NCBI GenBank assembly: GCA_001579985.1
Contig: LRSR01002431.1
Location: 1-64,000 of the forward strand
Length of the DNA stretch: 64,000 nt
DNA from: Hypsibius dujardini
Lineage: Eukaryota > Tardigrada > Eutardigrada > Parachela > Hypsibiidae
Direction of reading: 5' to 3'
Shown here: piece by piece, positions 1 to 14,637 of the stretch
Position numbering within the stretch: the stretch's first letter is position 1
How the letters are laid out: every line of letters begins with the position of its first letter
The notes under the pieces: generated by a model
Told to the model about the DNA's origin: nothing
The model's input: only the letters and a program-made list of their open reading frames with translations
Databases searched by the model: none
Translations under genes and position numbers: made by a program

Positions 1-2040
1 CAGTAACGATCGAATACTTCAGTCATGACCTCAGTCGGTTCATTCACGATTCAAACAACGCCTGAATCTGTCGTTTAAGGTTTCGAGAATATAAGACTGA
101 CGAAACTCCTTTGCAATCAGTAACGATCGAACTGCTTCAGTCATGACCCTAATCGGCTCATTCACGATTCCAATGACACTTGAACCAGTCGTTGTCGGTT
201 TCGAAAATGTTGGACTGTAAAAATTTCTAAGCAAACAGTAACGATCGAACTGCCTCAGTCATGACCCCAGTCGGCTCATTCGCGATTCCAACAATGCTTG
301 AATCAGTCGTTGGCGGTTTCGAGAATATTAAACCGACGAAACTCTTTTGCAATCAGTAACGATCGAACCGCTTCAGTCATGACCCTTGTCGGCTCATTCA
401 CGATTCAAACAACGCCTGAATCTATCGTTGTGGGTTTCGAGATTGTTGGACCGACGTTTATCCATTGCAATCAGTAACGATCGAATACTTCAGTCATGAC
501 CTCAGTCGGTTCATTCACGATTCAAACAACGCCTGAATCTATCGTTGTGGGTTTCGAGATTGTTGGACCGACGTTAATCCATTGCAATCAGTAACGATCG
601 AACCGCTTCAGTCATGACCCCAGTCGGTTCATTCACGATTCCAACAACGCTTGAATCTATCGTTGTGGGTTTCGAGATTCTTTTGTCGATGAAATTTTTA
701 AACAGTCAGTAACGATCGAATACTTCAGTCATGACCTCAGTCGGTTCATTCACGATTCAAACAACGCCTGAATCTGTCGTTTAGGGTTTCGAGATTGTTG
801 GACTGACGATAATCCTTTGCAATCAGTAACGATCGAACCGCTTCAGTCATGACCCCAGTCGGTTCATTCACGTTTCGAACTACGCCTGAATCAGTCGTTT
901 ACGGCTTCGAGAATATTAGACCGACGAAACTCCTTTGCAATCAGTACCGATCGAACTGCTTCAGTCATGATTTTTATCGGCTCAGTCACGATTCAAACAA
1001 CGCCTGAATCTATCGTTGTGGGTTTCGAGATTGTTGGACCGACGAGATTCCTTTGCAATCAGTAACGATCGAACTGCTTCAGTCATGATTCTAATCGGCT
1101 CATTCACGATTCAAATGACACCTGAATAAGTCGTTGTCGGTTTCGAAAATATTTGACCGACGAAACTCCTTTGCAATCAGTAATGATCGAATTGCTTCAG
1201 TCATGACCCTTATCGGCATATTCACGATTCAAATGTTGCCTGAATCAGTCGTTTACGTCTTCGAGATTCTTTTGTCGATGAAATTCTTTTACAAGCAAAA
1301 ACGATCGAACCGCTTCAGTCATGACCTCAGTCGGCTCATTCACAATTCAAATGACGCTTGAAGCAGTCGTTGTCGGCTTCGAGAATATAGGACTGACGAA
1401 ACTTCTTTACAATCAATAACGATCGAACTATTTCAATCATGACTCTAGTTGGCTCATTCACGATTCAAATGACGCTTGAATCAGTCGTTGTCGGTTTCGA
1501 GATTGTTGGACCGACGAAACTCCTCTGCAATAAGTAACGATCGAATTGCTCCAGTCAGGACTCTAATCGGCTAATTCACGATTCGTTGTTGGTTTCAAGG
1601 TTGTTCGGTCGGGGAAACTCTTTTGGAACAAATACAAATCGGATTTTGTAAGTCGTGACACTATTCGAGTCAAATACGGCAATGACTTGTTGGCTTTGTC
1701 ACGATCTAAATGACTCCTGAATCAGTCGTTTTCGGCTTCCAGCTTGTTGTGTCGACGAATCTCCTGCGCAATCAGTAATGATCGAACTGCTACAGTCATG
1801 ACATTAGTTGGTTCGATCACGATTCAAATGACGTCTCACTTAGTCGTTTTCGGTTTCGATTTTGTTGTGTCGACGAAACTCCTTTGCAATCAGTAACGAT
1901 CGAATTGCTTCAGTCTTGACCCTAGTCGGCTTTCACGATTCAAATGAAAATTGAGACAGTCGTTGTCGGCTTCGAGATTATTGGACCGACGAAGTTCCTT
2001 TGCAATCAGTCACGATCGAACTGGTTCAGCCGTGACCCTA
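1..2040. repeat. 118-bp tandem satellite, about 17 units, running off the left edge
   Basis: Units begin with CAGTAACGATCGAA at about 1, 118, 236, 354, 472, 590, 708, 826 and so on, giving a period near 118 bp. The first dozen copies are closely similar; those from about 1530 to 2040 are more diverged, as expected at the edge of an array. Each unit carries two short palindromes near its start, CGATCG and GTCATGAC, about 10 bases apart. Open frames in the array are short and change from unit to unit, so I see no protein coding. This is a satellite or minisatellite block of unknown family. Confidence 0.95.
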
Positions 2041-2514
2041 ATCGCAAAATCGCAACGCCGCAGCCCGCTAGCTGGCACCCTCAAACGCAAACCGCACCGC
2101 CAATTTTAGAACTTAATAAAATTTTTATTATGTAACCAAATCGTTCGTACGTGTGTTTTTACGTACGTATGCGTCATGTACGTATTTTCAAAACTTAAAC
2201 AAATCAGATGGTTCTATTGATGATTTCGGTTTCAAGGATACCGTCGTTTGGACAAAGAATTATCACGTTGCCGAAATTGATGATAAAGTAATTTTGATTT
2301 GGGATCATTTGGACGTGCGACCTAGAAAGTTGACGTGTCCAAACGCTGTCGAATTGGAAATGGGTCCGGTGACGGTGTGGACCTTACCCTCCTCACATTC
2401 CGTCTCGAGGGTAACGCTATCGATGAAGCAGTTCAGAGCTTCGGCTTTGATGGTAAAATAGTATTTCCACTTTTAATGGGGTGATTCAAGGTAAACCCAG
2501 GAGGTACAGAGGTT
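2041..2514. other. Unassigned sequence with one weak plus-strand ORF
   Basis: An ORF at 2153-2461 could encode 102 residues rich in charged and aromatic residues. I do not recognise it, see no splice or promoter signal around it, and rate it as probably chance or a fragment. Nothing else is visible here. Confidence 0.2.
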
Positions 2515-2946
2515 CAACCACTTGATGGTGCTCAGTTTTAATCAATTCCGCGTGCACAATTTCACTTCGAATGGCAGTCCCAGACTAGGAGTTCGGTGTT
2601 TCGGGGAGTCACGGGGTTTCATTGACAACGGTGCAGTATCACTTCCGGCTTCCTTGTTGATATTTCACCTGATGAGATTAGATACTGTTCTCTGAGAAAC
2701 AACGATATTCCTGACCTTCAATGCTTCTACAATTTTTCTGGATGAATATTTCTAACTGACCAATGTCAAAATAGACTCCCTCGAACCCAAACCTAGTTTG
2801 CGACCTATCTTTGCATCTAAATGAGAGAAAAAATATATCATACATGTGAAATTGAGTGGAGCACGTGTTGGGTTTATGAGATTTGGAAATCAGATAAGGC
2901 GCCCTGTACAGGTGTGAATATGAGCCACTGAGCACCATCAAGTGGT
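2515..2946. mobile_element. Small inverted-repeat element, about 430 bp
   Basis: AACCACTTGATGGTGCTCAG at 2515-2534 recurs as a perfect 20-bp reverse complement at 2927-2946. The interior has no convincing ORF. I could not find a clear target-site duplication, so the superfamily is open; the form fits a MITE or solo foldback element. Confidence 0.6.
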
Positions 2947-2949
2947 TTC

Positions 2950-4712
2950 TTACACCATGTTGTTAGGTCCACAGCGTTTGGTCTCAATGAGTTTCCCGCA
3001 CTCCTCCGCATTCACAAGAATGGTACGATGAATAGGAGTCGTGTCGTACCCTCCGAGTAGGAAGGTGACCATCTGTTCACCCTTGATGAATTGACGGCAG
3101 ACGTGGCAGGTGAACTGCTTCCTCTGACTGCGTTGGCTGTAAAGTTGGTACCGTACAGACACAAGTCCTGTGCCGGAAGATTGCAGTGAGACTGGTGTTC
3201 CAAGTTGAGGATACCAATGTATGCCGGGGTACGTCAGTCGCACGCTTCCACCGGGAATGCCGCGGAGGACCCAATACGGAGAAGAGGGCCCCACATTGCG
3301 GCCGTGGTGGTTGATGGTCGAGGAAACTTGAACAGTTGCCGGCGATAGGGGGCCCCTGTTGCCCTCGAGCTGGAAGTGAGCTGTGAATTCTGACGATCTG
3401 AAATTTCGGAAGAGGGTAAATAAGACGTTTGATATTTTATACCAATAATCTTCTGCGAGTCGGTGCAGGGTAGATGTGGAAACCCGCTGTTTACGGCACA
3501 AGATCGATGATAGAGATGGTGCGAGAGACAGCGTTCCGTCGGATTGTTGGTGCTGCGGCGTGAGCCAAGATCGACAAATAGGTCTTCGTCGCAAACGCAA
3601 AACTGATGACGGATGAAACGATCGAAATGAATCGTGCACACATTGATGCAGGTGCTTTTATGGAAAAGTGACGACCGTTCAACGGGTTCCCAGCATGTGA
3701 CACCTGGACCGATTTAGATTTGGCACAAAAGTGATGATCCAGATTGTTCATCAACGCCGTCCGGCTCGATAGAACAGTACCGAGGTCGGTGAATTGATGG
3801 GCCGCGTGATTAGTACAACAATTACAAACAAAAAGGTGGTCAAATTCTTCCAAGCGAACTGAGGTCGCCTGAGCGGTGCTGAGGCGGATCGGGTTGGTGC
3901 CTTGAAGGTCACCGACGAACAAAGGTTTGATGAACAGTGACACTGCCTTAAACAGCAGGCTCCGGCATGACCGGTGAGTTTCGCCGTGACCAATGACCAG
4001 ATGGTCATGACGGTAGTGACAAGCGGGGTCGCTTCCAGGAAGCGTTTATGGGCCAGAAATGAAAATTAATATCGCGATTGTGTTCCCAAAGGGAGCTGGG
4101 AAACAAAAAAGGTTTCAATAGCGAATCTACGCCGGAGGTTGATCTCAATGCGAGACAGAACTTCACCTGTCTCCGGACTGAATTTTGTGAAGTGGGTGTA
4201 GGGTCGTCGCGGAACAGGAGGGATCTACATCCGGGTGAAGAAAAGGTTTCTCTCTCGCGCTAGCTTCTCAGCCAGATGAAAACCATTGTCGGCTCGATTG
4301 CAAACGTAGTTGAGGTAGCGGTCCTCCTGACGGAGTTCGAGCGAATGGCCTTTTGAACATGTCGCCAGGGCGTGATCGTCCGGTCGAAAAATACCATATT
4401 TACAGAATAAGTGGGCCGTGTGTTGCAGGTCCACTTCGGCACAAAATTCGAAGTTATTCATTTAGGCCAAAGAGGCGAAAACCTCACAAAGGGGCCGTAG
4501 ATGCTTTAGAGCGTCGGTGTGAGGCTGGGTACAGAAGTAGGTGCCTGCCGTCTGCTCTGTAAAAACGGCAAATTGTTGCGCGATCTTGGAACACTTTTGC
4601 ATGCCGTCCATCCTTTCGATGGCGGCTTGACAGGTGCGGTCGTCCATCCCGAATCGGTAGGTGAGACCAAGGCCATTATTTGAGAGATGTCGGAGATAAG
4701 GTGCTGAAGCAT
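2950..4712 (-). pseudogene. Block of short broken minus-strand ORFs, family not identified
   Basis: Several overlapping minus-strand frames (2950-3639, 3491-3943, 4225-4461, 4462-4647) have protein-like composition, but none is complete. The frame at 4225-4461 has a CSKGH...CNR pair that faintly resembles the zinc ribbon at the start of ISXO2-type transposases, and 3.1 kb has a CHVC motif. No catalytic motif could be recognised, so I do not assign a family. It is probably a decayed transposon or gene. G+C is higher than in the neighbouring DNA. Confidence 0.3.
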
Positions 4713-4984
4713 GCGTAATGCCGTAAAGAAGATATCGGCGGGTCGATATTAAGTTGGATATCGTTTTGGCCGCCAGACATTTCTTCTCGGTCTTTCATTT
4801 CATTTCCTCCTCAAACCCCGTCTTCCTCAACGCCCCTCATCAGTCTTCACCAGTTCTGAAATTGGATTTGTCTCCTGGAGCCCAGATTTTTCAATTATGT
4901 CAAAAAGCAGAGGATCATTATTTTCAAAAAATGATGAGTCGATCGGTTCGTTAGCTATTTTGTACAGTTGTTAATATCTACGGC
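4713..4984. other. Non-coding stretch, nothing recognised
   Basis: There is a short plus-strand ORF (4754-4954) with no recognisable similarity, and no repeat or RNA signal. Confidence 0.4.
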
Positions 4985-5290
4985 TGAGCCCAATAAGAGC
5001 GGAATAGGAGCGGAGCGGAATAGAAGCGGAGCATGTAGGAATTTATAGGAGCAGAACATGCGACTATTTCTAGGTGGACTACTATAAAAGATTTATTATA
5101 GTAAAAGTAATAGTTTTAGCAACATTGTATTAGCAACATTGTATTAGCATTGAACGTGGTAAAATCTACTGAGCAAGAGAATTGGCGAAACTTTCAGCCA
5201 CCGTAAAAAAAAGTATTAACAGGTCGCGCAGCAGCATACTACATTCTAGTATACTTGTACTGTACACTGTACATTACAGTGCCTAAAACG

Positions 5291-5603
5291 CATGGCCACA
5301 ATTTTGGGTGGCAGACTTTAAACCAAAAAGGGCGGTCCGAGCTTAAGCCGAAGTAAATCACCGCGCGTACGCGCTCTTAACCACAGCTGACCATGCAGCT
5401 TTCGCTTGATTGATCGATTGATTGAACTTGTTTATTTCGGCGGAATTTAGGGCAGCTTGCTCAATCTAATTTTACCGCTGGGCCCAATTCCCGGGCATTA
5501 AATCAAAGATTCCGGAAAATGCAGTGGCAAGATCTAGTTAAGAGTGGCTCAAACTCAGACCACCCTGATGGCTCGAACTTTGCCACCCAAAATTGCGGCC
5601 ATG
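5291..5603. mobile_element. MITE with about 60-bp inverted ends, 313 bp
   Basis: The left end CATGGCCACAATTTTGGG pairs with the right end, whose reverse complement is CATGGCCGCAATTTTGGG. Weaker pairing continues inward for a further 30 bases (GGGCGGTCCGAG against GGGTGGTCTGAG). There is no ORF. It abuts the LTR-like block at 5604. The superfamily is not resolved because no clean target duplication is visible. Confidence 0.7.
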
Positions 5604-5925
5604 TGTTGTTGGACCACGCCCAACAAGTCCTCATACCCAATCATCACAGCTGTTTGACTCGTTAATACCTTACTTACTTAGTAACTCTATCTACCCTATT
5701 AACCCTATTCTGCTGCCACAGCTAATTACTTGTATGTAATTCTAATGTGTGTGCTATTTACTATCAATTCTGTAGTTAACACTTTACTATATAATGAGAT
5801 GTTTTACTAGTTATAAGGGCAGTTGTACATCCTCTTTCCTTTCTTCCAGTTTACTTTTCTACCGATCACCACATTCAGTTTAATAAACTTGTCAACTATC
5901 CAACCTCCGGTTGGTAGACCTAACA
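5604..5925 (+). mobile_element. Solo LTR-like sequence, probably Ty3/gypsy type
   Basis: The block starts TGTTG and ends CTAACA, the usual inverted LTR termini, and has an AATAAA signal near its 3' end. It is about 320 bp long. No internal retroelement genes are attached, so it looks like a solo LTR fossil. The assignment rests on termini and length only. Confidence 0.5.
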
Positions 5926-5948
5926 GTGTCTAGCTTGTCTTTGTCTAA

Positions 5949-6416
5949 CAAGGGAATTCCACCACTCTCAAAGGTGAAATCTTGCACATCTGTTAATTTA
6001 GTAGTGTGTGTCCACATTATGTGATGCTGTTTCCATCGATAAAAAAATATAAAAACATGTGGAAACAATTTTTAAAAATAAAAACGTAATACGTGGTGGT
6101 ACATAGATGGCACTGCCAATTTTACCCTATACCGCGTCAGTTGATTGCTACATGCGCCGGTGTTACTACTAACTGTATAGTCTTTGTTAACGACCGAAAC
6201 GAAACAATAACGACTGTAGCTGAATAAATCAGGGAACTGACACGACGTATGGTAACATTAACAGCGCTATCTATGTCCACCACGTGGTAAATTTTTATTA
6301 TTAGAAAATTGTTTCACACATTTTATTATTTTTCTCAATGGAAATGGCATCACATACAGGCTACAAAATTAACGGATGTGAAAGATTTCACCTTTGAGAG
6401 TGGTGGAATTCCCTTG
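5949..6416. mobile_element. MITE with about 190-bp inverted arms, TAA target duplication
   Basis: The ends CAAGGGAATTCCACCACTC and its reverse complement flank a 468-bp element. The arms pair imperfectly for about 190 bp on each side (for example GTGATGCTGTTTCCAT against GTGATGCCATTTCCAT), leaving only a short unpaired centre, so the DNA could fold into one long hairpin. TAA precedes the left end (5946-5948) and follows the right end (6417-6419). A 3-bp duplication suggests the PIF/Harbinger superfamily. There is no ORF. Confidence 0.85.
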
Positions 6417-6575
6417 TAAGTGAAAGTCCATAAAACCAGCCCAGACCAACTTTTAATGAAACGAACCATCACTCATTGTTTTAAGCGTTCGAACGGTTTT
6501 ATTTAGGCCGTATCTATTTGCTTCCGTATGTTTCTTTTTGCTCCTACGTGCTCCTATTGCTCCTATATGTGTGAT

Positions 6576-7950
6576 GGGTTCAAAGTCGGTCGGTGAGTAA
6601 TCAAAATCGATTACTGTTTCGACGAATTGTCCGGTGGGCGAGAGATGTGGAGGTCGAACTTTGGTTATTCGACGCGAAGTGAACACGTTGTCGCAACCTT
6701 CGGACCCAATTGATGGCTCTAGAGAGTCAATTGTCGAAACAAAGTCGACCCCGTCGGATCGTCAAGGTCGAGAACAGTCGAACAATAAGCCTTCCCTTTT
6801 TTTATATTCTTCAGTCTAATCAATCAACAATTAAACAATTCGACACTGCTGTATAGAGAATTTTCTTTTTTTCTTTTAGGATGATCATATTTCGGATTAC
6901 TTTAAAACGCTGACTCGGCACTCGAAAAAAAATTATTTTGTTTCTTGTTAGATGGTGTTTTAATACGACGAGTCGATGAAGATATTCGCTCCCTTTCGGT
7001 ATTACAAACTTAAATTTCGCGTTGTCGAGAGCGGTGTCCGAATTCCGCAGCGATTGTCGGTTTTTCCGGTGGGAAGGGATTTTCCCAATCCGTTGGTTCT
7101 CCGGCAGTAGATGATCCGAAGATGAAGGAAGAGTCCGGAGTCGGGTGATCTGACTGTTGATAATCAGAAGACTCTAGGTGGCTCCAATTTGTCGCCCCTA
7201 CTTTCTACTGCCCGAAGGCCAACTGAGCCGTGAATTCCTCGCAATGCATCACCCACCCTGAGTGACATCAGTTTGCCTGACTCGCCCGCGCCGTCCGAGG
7301 CTGAAGCTGATGCAGCCTGGTTTGCTCTTCAACTCCCGCCTCCATACAATCACCTACCCTCTATTTCCGCCTTCATCTATAATCCGGCAGTTCCTCCTCC
7401 GATTCAACTCTTGTCGCCCCTATTCAAGAACCGTCTGTGCGGGGTCCTTTCCCGAAGTGCCGTTCCGTCGTCCCTCCCCTAGTCGTTCTACAAGCCCTAG
7501 TGACGAACAAAAAATGCCGCCGTTGCAGATTGACCATGACGTCAACCCCTAAATGAAGTCCCCGTAAACGAACCTCTTGATGCTCTTCCAAACGCCCCCT
7601 GAGCGCTCTTACATCTACTCCTCCGCGCGTCCCTCCTGCTACGATTGTGAAGAAAAAGGCAGGCTTCCTGTTATGCTCGCAAGACCGTTACGCGTCCGAC
7701 ACGGATTCAGTTTCCTTAGGGTATTTTATGCCGTTTTATATTATACGTAATTAGTTCTGGCCCCTTTTTCTCTATTCAAAAACCATCTTCGTTCAGTAGA
7801 TTTGAGAGCTTTTCTTTATTCTTGAATTGTTTTCTTTTTGGTTTTTTTGTTTTCTTTGTTTTCGTAGGTTTTATTTTTTTGTTTTTGGATTTTATTCTCG
7901 TGTGTTTGATGGTATCGCTCTCAAGGAAGTTCGCGTATCGAGGGGGGTAG
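6576..7950. other. No gene recognised; possible retroelement flank
   Basis: Short overlapping ORFs occur at 6634-6819 and 7262-7552, the latter proline-rich, but none is recognisable. A G-rich tract at 7940-7947 lies just before the possible LTR that follows. Otherwise I see nothing. Confidence 0.3.
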
Positions 7951-8147
7951 TGTTAAGGCAGTGCTCCGCAGACCACGCCCCACTACATATTTGTATATGT
8001 TATGACTGGATGATTGGGTGTGTATGTGTGAATATTCTTATGGTGAGCGTTCGGGCTCTTGGCTCGACGCTCACAACATAAAGTCAGTGTCGTGGTGGTT
8101 TTCGTTTCGTTCTCCTTCTCTCCCGCCGCGGCACTCCGTCAGTTAAT
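7951..8147 (+). mobile_element. Possible LTR remnant
   Basis: It starts TGTTAAGG directly after a purine run, as a 3' LTR would, and shares the GACCACGCCC string near its start with the LTR at 5604. Its 3' end is not clear and no matching second LTR is in view. A degraded Ty3/gypsy fossil is the best guess. Confidence 0.3.
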
Positions 8148-8390
8148 AATAGCTTTCCCACCAATGAATGAATGAAACCACTGAATCACAGTGAAAGTTA
8201 TTTGCGTCAATCTAAACTGATGATTTTAGAACAAAAAGCAATTTTTTTAATTCAAATTAAAAAATCGATTTCCAAATGTTTGATTTGTAATTGCTTCAAG
8301 CAGCACATTTGATCTACATAATAAAAGCTTTCAGATGAATTGAGGGATTTGAAAAACGATTATTTAAAGTATGTTTTAAAGTCGATGATA

Positions 8391-8528
8391 CATAAACTGT
8401 GTCATATTTATGCATACCAATTTCGAAATAAGGTATATTATAAAAAACGCTTAATGAAACATAAACTGTGTCATATTTATGCATACCAATTTCGAAATAA
8501 GGTATATTATAAAAAACGCTTAATGAAA
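8391..8528. repeat. Perfect two-copy tandem duplication, 69-bp unit
   Basis: Bases 8391-8459 are repeated at 8460-8528 without an obvious mismatch. The unit is AT-rich and non-coding. The lack of divergence points to a recent duplication, or to an assembly artefact. Confidence 0.9.
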
Positions 8529-9460
8529 CACTAGTACTATGATTTCAGGAACAAAATGAACCTAAGCTGATAATCTGACTTGTTAAAATTATAATCAAAA
8601 CAGCTCGTTCGCACCAATTTTTCATGTTAGGGAGAAATATGTGTCACAGAAAATAAGAGGAAGGGAAGAATAGCCGACATGACTGGCAGCGCCGCACAGA
8701 GGGCCTGGCACCCGAGTCAGGCCAGGGCAGCGAGACAAGTGTGTTTCCTTGTGTGAACTTCTACAGAATAGGGCCAGTAGGATCCTAATTAGCTCTCATG
8801 CGCGATAAAGGCAGAGGGAGAAAATGTGAGGAGGGAATAAGGGACGCACGAGCGTTAATTTCTCGTTTATAATGACGCATTCTTCCTTGTCCTGCGTCTC
8901 CCGAAAAGAGGGAAAATAAATAACGCATGAAAATGTCAAACCCATAAAAATGTGATGGATTCATGTCGCGTTCTTTAGTTGTGGCCACTAGGGCAGCGCT
9001 ATCTGTGCACTCGCCCAAGTGACAGACGACACCATCTTTCTTCCTCTTCTGGTTTTTTTTAAAGTATAAATTTACCTTCAAAAAAACAAAAACACCATTC
9101 GATAGAAAATTACAAAACCTTTCCTTTAAGTTCATGTTGTACTTTTGAAATTCTGAAACTTCACGCTCATTGTGGTCGCCTTAAATAACCAATTAATCAA
9201 TAAATTCTTGTTTTGATTTGTATTCAATCAATCAGTCATCGATTTTTCAGTCATTTTATTCAATGTCGCAATTGCCCAATCAAATTGCTACGTCCGATCG
9301 AAACTCGGCTGATGCCAATCGATTCAGCATAAAATTTTGGTTCAGAAAACATCAAACGTTTCAAGATTCGAATACTGTGCAAAAGTCATATCTTACCCAA
9401 AGTTTTAACTTATAGTTAGAGTGCCGGCCGGTTACGCGAAAAGCATGGTTATCTTTCTAT
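8529..9460. other. Intergenic, nothing recognised
   Basis: AT-rich DNA with no supported gene. The minus ORF at 8785-9135 has no recognisable motif. Confidence 0.4.
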
Positions 9461-9623
9461 CTAATAAGCAAAACTAACAGATAATGAGTAATGACATGGC
9501 CACAATTTCATATAAATGAATCCAATATGAATCCGAAGTTCATTCTCCCCCTCACAGTCCCAAACTAAATACAACAAAGCTGAATAAGCTAGACAAAGGA
9601 TTTCTAGCCATCTTGCCACATCC

Positions 9624-10394
9624 CTATGCGAAAGGCATTTCCTCTGCATCAGCTTGCTCCTGCTCCAGCAATTCTTTAGCTTTCTGCACCATTTGATATT
9701 CATTGTAGTGCTTCTTGCGGTGTTCCTTGAACTCGCGCCGCTTGTCTCGCTCTTCTGGGCTCAATTCACTTTCATCAAGATCGTCATCATCGTCCGAGCG
9801 AGACGGGACGCGGGCCAGTTTGACGTGCTCCGATGGATTTGCCTGCTCCTTCTTCAATCGAGCGGCGAGAGATGACGCTGAAACTCCACCGTTATCGTTC
9901 ACGCAAAACGGTTCCGCTAGATGAAGAGAAATTGAAACTTCAGAAGCCTGGTCGCGAGGGTAGTAGTTAGTTAATTAATGAAGTACTAGTACGTGCATTA
10001 ATATTTGCTTGATTCAATCATGTTGCCCGTTCCCGCAATGTAATGTAGCACATCCGTGTTCAAATCAAACAATCAAACGCAAACCTTGTTGATTGGGACA
10101 GACAGGGTCCAAGTCCATCTTGTCGAGATCAGTGTCCACCTCCGGGTCGTTGTCGTGCATGTGCGAGAAGGGAGTCTTGGGCTCGTCAATCTTCATATGA
10201 CCGTAGGTCTTGCCTTCGGGATGATGAGTGATGAGGATGTTCATTTCGTCCCACTTCATCTCCTTCTGTGCGGGAGATGATAGTGATCCTCCTGCTGCTG
10301 CTCCCGCTTCGTGGCCAGCAAAGTCTCCGACATCGCTGCTGTCGTGCTTCTTCAATATCCCTTTCACCGGCTTCCCAAAAAAAAGATCCGACAT
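9624..10394 (-). CDS. PPP1R2: Protein phosphatase inhibitor 2 (PPP1R2)
   Basis: Inhibitor-2 binds and restrains the catalytic subunit of protein phosphatase 1 in cytosol and nucleus; GSK3 phosphorylation of one threonine reactivates the complex. Two exons, 10394-10085 and 9916-9624, join in phase to give 200 residues, close to the usual 205. All three hallmark segments are present: KGILK near residue 10, the KWDEMNIL block with the EPKTP site for GSK3, and the C-terminal KEHRKKHYNEYQ helix whose HYNE enters the PP1 active site. Acidic runs precede the helix. It lies head-to-head with ABI, 761 bp apart, and a hAT-type MITE sits in that shared promoter space. The start is the ATG just before SDLFFGKPVKGILK, as in the family. 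Confidence 0.95.
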
Positions 10395-11155
10395 TTCAGG
10401 GATAAAGTCAATCCAATCTCCCAGGCTCAGGGCTACCTATCGCTGTGGTAGTACAGTAGTACAGCAAAAAGAATGTAAACAGTTTGGTCCAGTGCCGGAT
10501 TGATGGGAGGCACCATGGCGCCGTGCCCCCCCCCCGAATTTCGGTCGTGCCAATGGCCCCCCTAGACTCCGCGTTAGAGAAATGTGCTCTGGACACGTCT
10601 TTTTCGCCTTGTTTCCCTGTGCTCGCTTGGTAGACCACATTGTTAAGGATTTGGAAAGCCGGGTCCAGGGCAGGAAAAAATAAAAGTTGTGCCCTCCCCC
10701 GGCCGCGGACCTCAAGCCGACACTGGTCTGGTCTCGTGGGTGCACTCCAATTGGTTGATACTTAATAGTAGTATTCTGGTTTGGTGACCACAAGGCGATT
10801 CTTGACAAACATTGTATTCGCACACGCATTTCGAATTCCCTCCATTCATTTTCATATTCATTTATTTAAATCATTCCATGTGCCGAAGTGGATCGCAATA
10901 TCGCTTCTCACAATTTGTTCACCGTGAACGTTGCGTTACATGGAAAATGCGAAGATCAAATTTCTATATGCATATATCTGAAAGAATATAAGGGGACGAG
11001 TGAGGTGGGAGGATTCATCTGCACATATTACGATCTCTCGAGTTACTGCCTCATTATTACTATTACTATTGATCCGTATCATCTTCTCCAATGGAATAAA
11101 GTTGGATTCTCGGTTGTAACTGCTCTAAGAAGGAAGACTGTTGAGGCATGATAGC
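10395..11155. promoter_or_regulatory. Shared divergent promoter region of PPP1R2 and ABI
   Basis: The two start codons face away from each other across 761 bp, so both promoters must lie here. No canonical TATA box stands out. About a third of the interval is taken up by the MITE at 10490-10725. Confidence 0.5.
10490..10725. mobile_element. hAT-type MITE, 236 bp, 8-bp target duplication
   Basis: The ends are CAGTGCCGGATTGA on the left and, as reverse complement, CAGTGTCGGCTTGA on the right. The flanks are GTTTGGTC (10482-10489) and GTCTGGTC (10726-10733), a 7/8 match and the 8-bp duplication expected of hAT elements. The interior has a C-run and no ORF. Confidence 0.8.
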
Positions 11156-13771
<2,616 letters not shown>

Positions 13772-14637
13772 CTGTTTGGTATTGTGCGTATACCCTTTGG
13801 TACCGTCATTATTTGAGTACTATAATAATTGGTCTAGAATGCGCTTTTGTCCGGATCTTTTCTGTACTACTGAGTTTTTGTTCTTTCTGAATCGGAAAAC
13901 TTCCTTTTTATCATTTTTGTATGCGGTAAATTGTACCCAGTAATACTGCACTGACCTTCACCATTTTACTACTTGCAAAATGGAATTATTTTCATTTCTT
14001 GACACGGGATTGTTACCGTTTTTCAGATCAAACATTTATCGTGTACTGTATTCATTCAACTGTGCTTCTTCAACCATTCAATTCGATTGGCCAGCCTCGT
14101 GTTAGCCTGAACTAGCAACCGAAAGCATCTTCACCTAAACTGAGGCATGAAATCTATCACTACTGCACTCATGCAAAACAAAGGAAATTGACCAGATTTG
14201 TTATGAGTCTTATATCAATACATGTTTTTTATGAGACCTGCTATATAGGATAAACGGCACGCCGTATTATCTACTAACATTTAGTTGTAAATTCTCGCTC
14301 AACGCTCGCATGAGAAAGGTTCACATCCGGTTTCCAGGCATGTAGTAAATTAAATTCACTCTGTTGTGTCAATTAACTCATGATCTATAATATCCGGCAC
14401 GGGTAATGGTCTTTCGGTGTATGAGAACCTGTTTTTTTTACTTTGTCACATACACGTTTACTTTCCCGAGAACATTTCGGGTATAAGTTTGCCCACTGCT
14501 CACTTTCTCGATCCCATTTACCCAGTAACGCAAAGATCTAAAAAGTCTGAGTATTTTGAAATACCCATTTTTTGAAAGGTTTGACTATTGCAATTCATAC
14601 GAATGGTATACTGACCTCACTTTACAAAGGCAGTATC
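13772..14637. other. ABI 3' region and intergenic space
   Basis: This presumably holds the ABI 3' UTR. No further gene, repeat or RNA was recognised. Confidence 0.4.

Larger units (their letters stand above)
4985..6575. mobile_element. Nested transposon block, possibly one GGAGC-rich element with three insertions
   Basis: The left part (4990-5065) carries repeated GGAGC/AGCGGA units, and the right part (about 6525-6567) carries the same motif on the opposite strand (CTCCTA repeats). This fits subterminal repeats of a single non-autonomous element. Removing the elements inside (5291-5603, 5604-5925, 5949-6416) leaves about 490 bp, a normal MITE size. No target-site duplication was found for the outer element, so the parent is an inference. 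Confidence 0.35.

Noticed and set aside
1-2040. CRISPR-like array
   Set aside because: Repeats are 118 bp, directly adjacent and degenerate, with no short conserved repeat plus unique spacers, and the genome is animal.
1134-2135. ORFs inside the satellite as small genes
   Set aside because: They are readings of the repeat; frames are not kept between units.
4225-4461. ISXO2/Merlin transposase
   Set aside because: Only a weak cysteine spacing agrees; no catalytic DDE blocks were found downstream.
7827-8081. Membrane protein from a phenylalanine-rich ORF
   Set aside because: It is a reading of T-rich low-complexity DNA running into the possible LTR.
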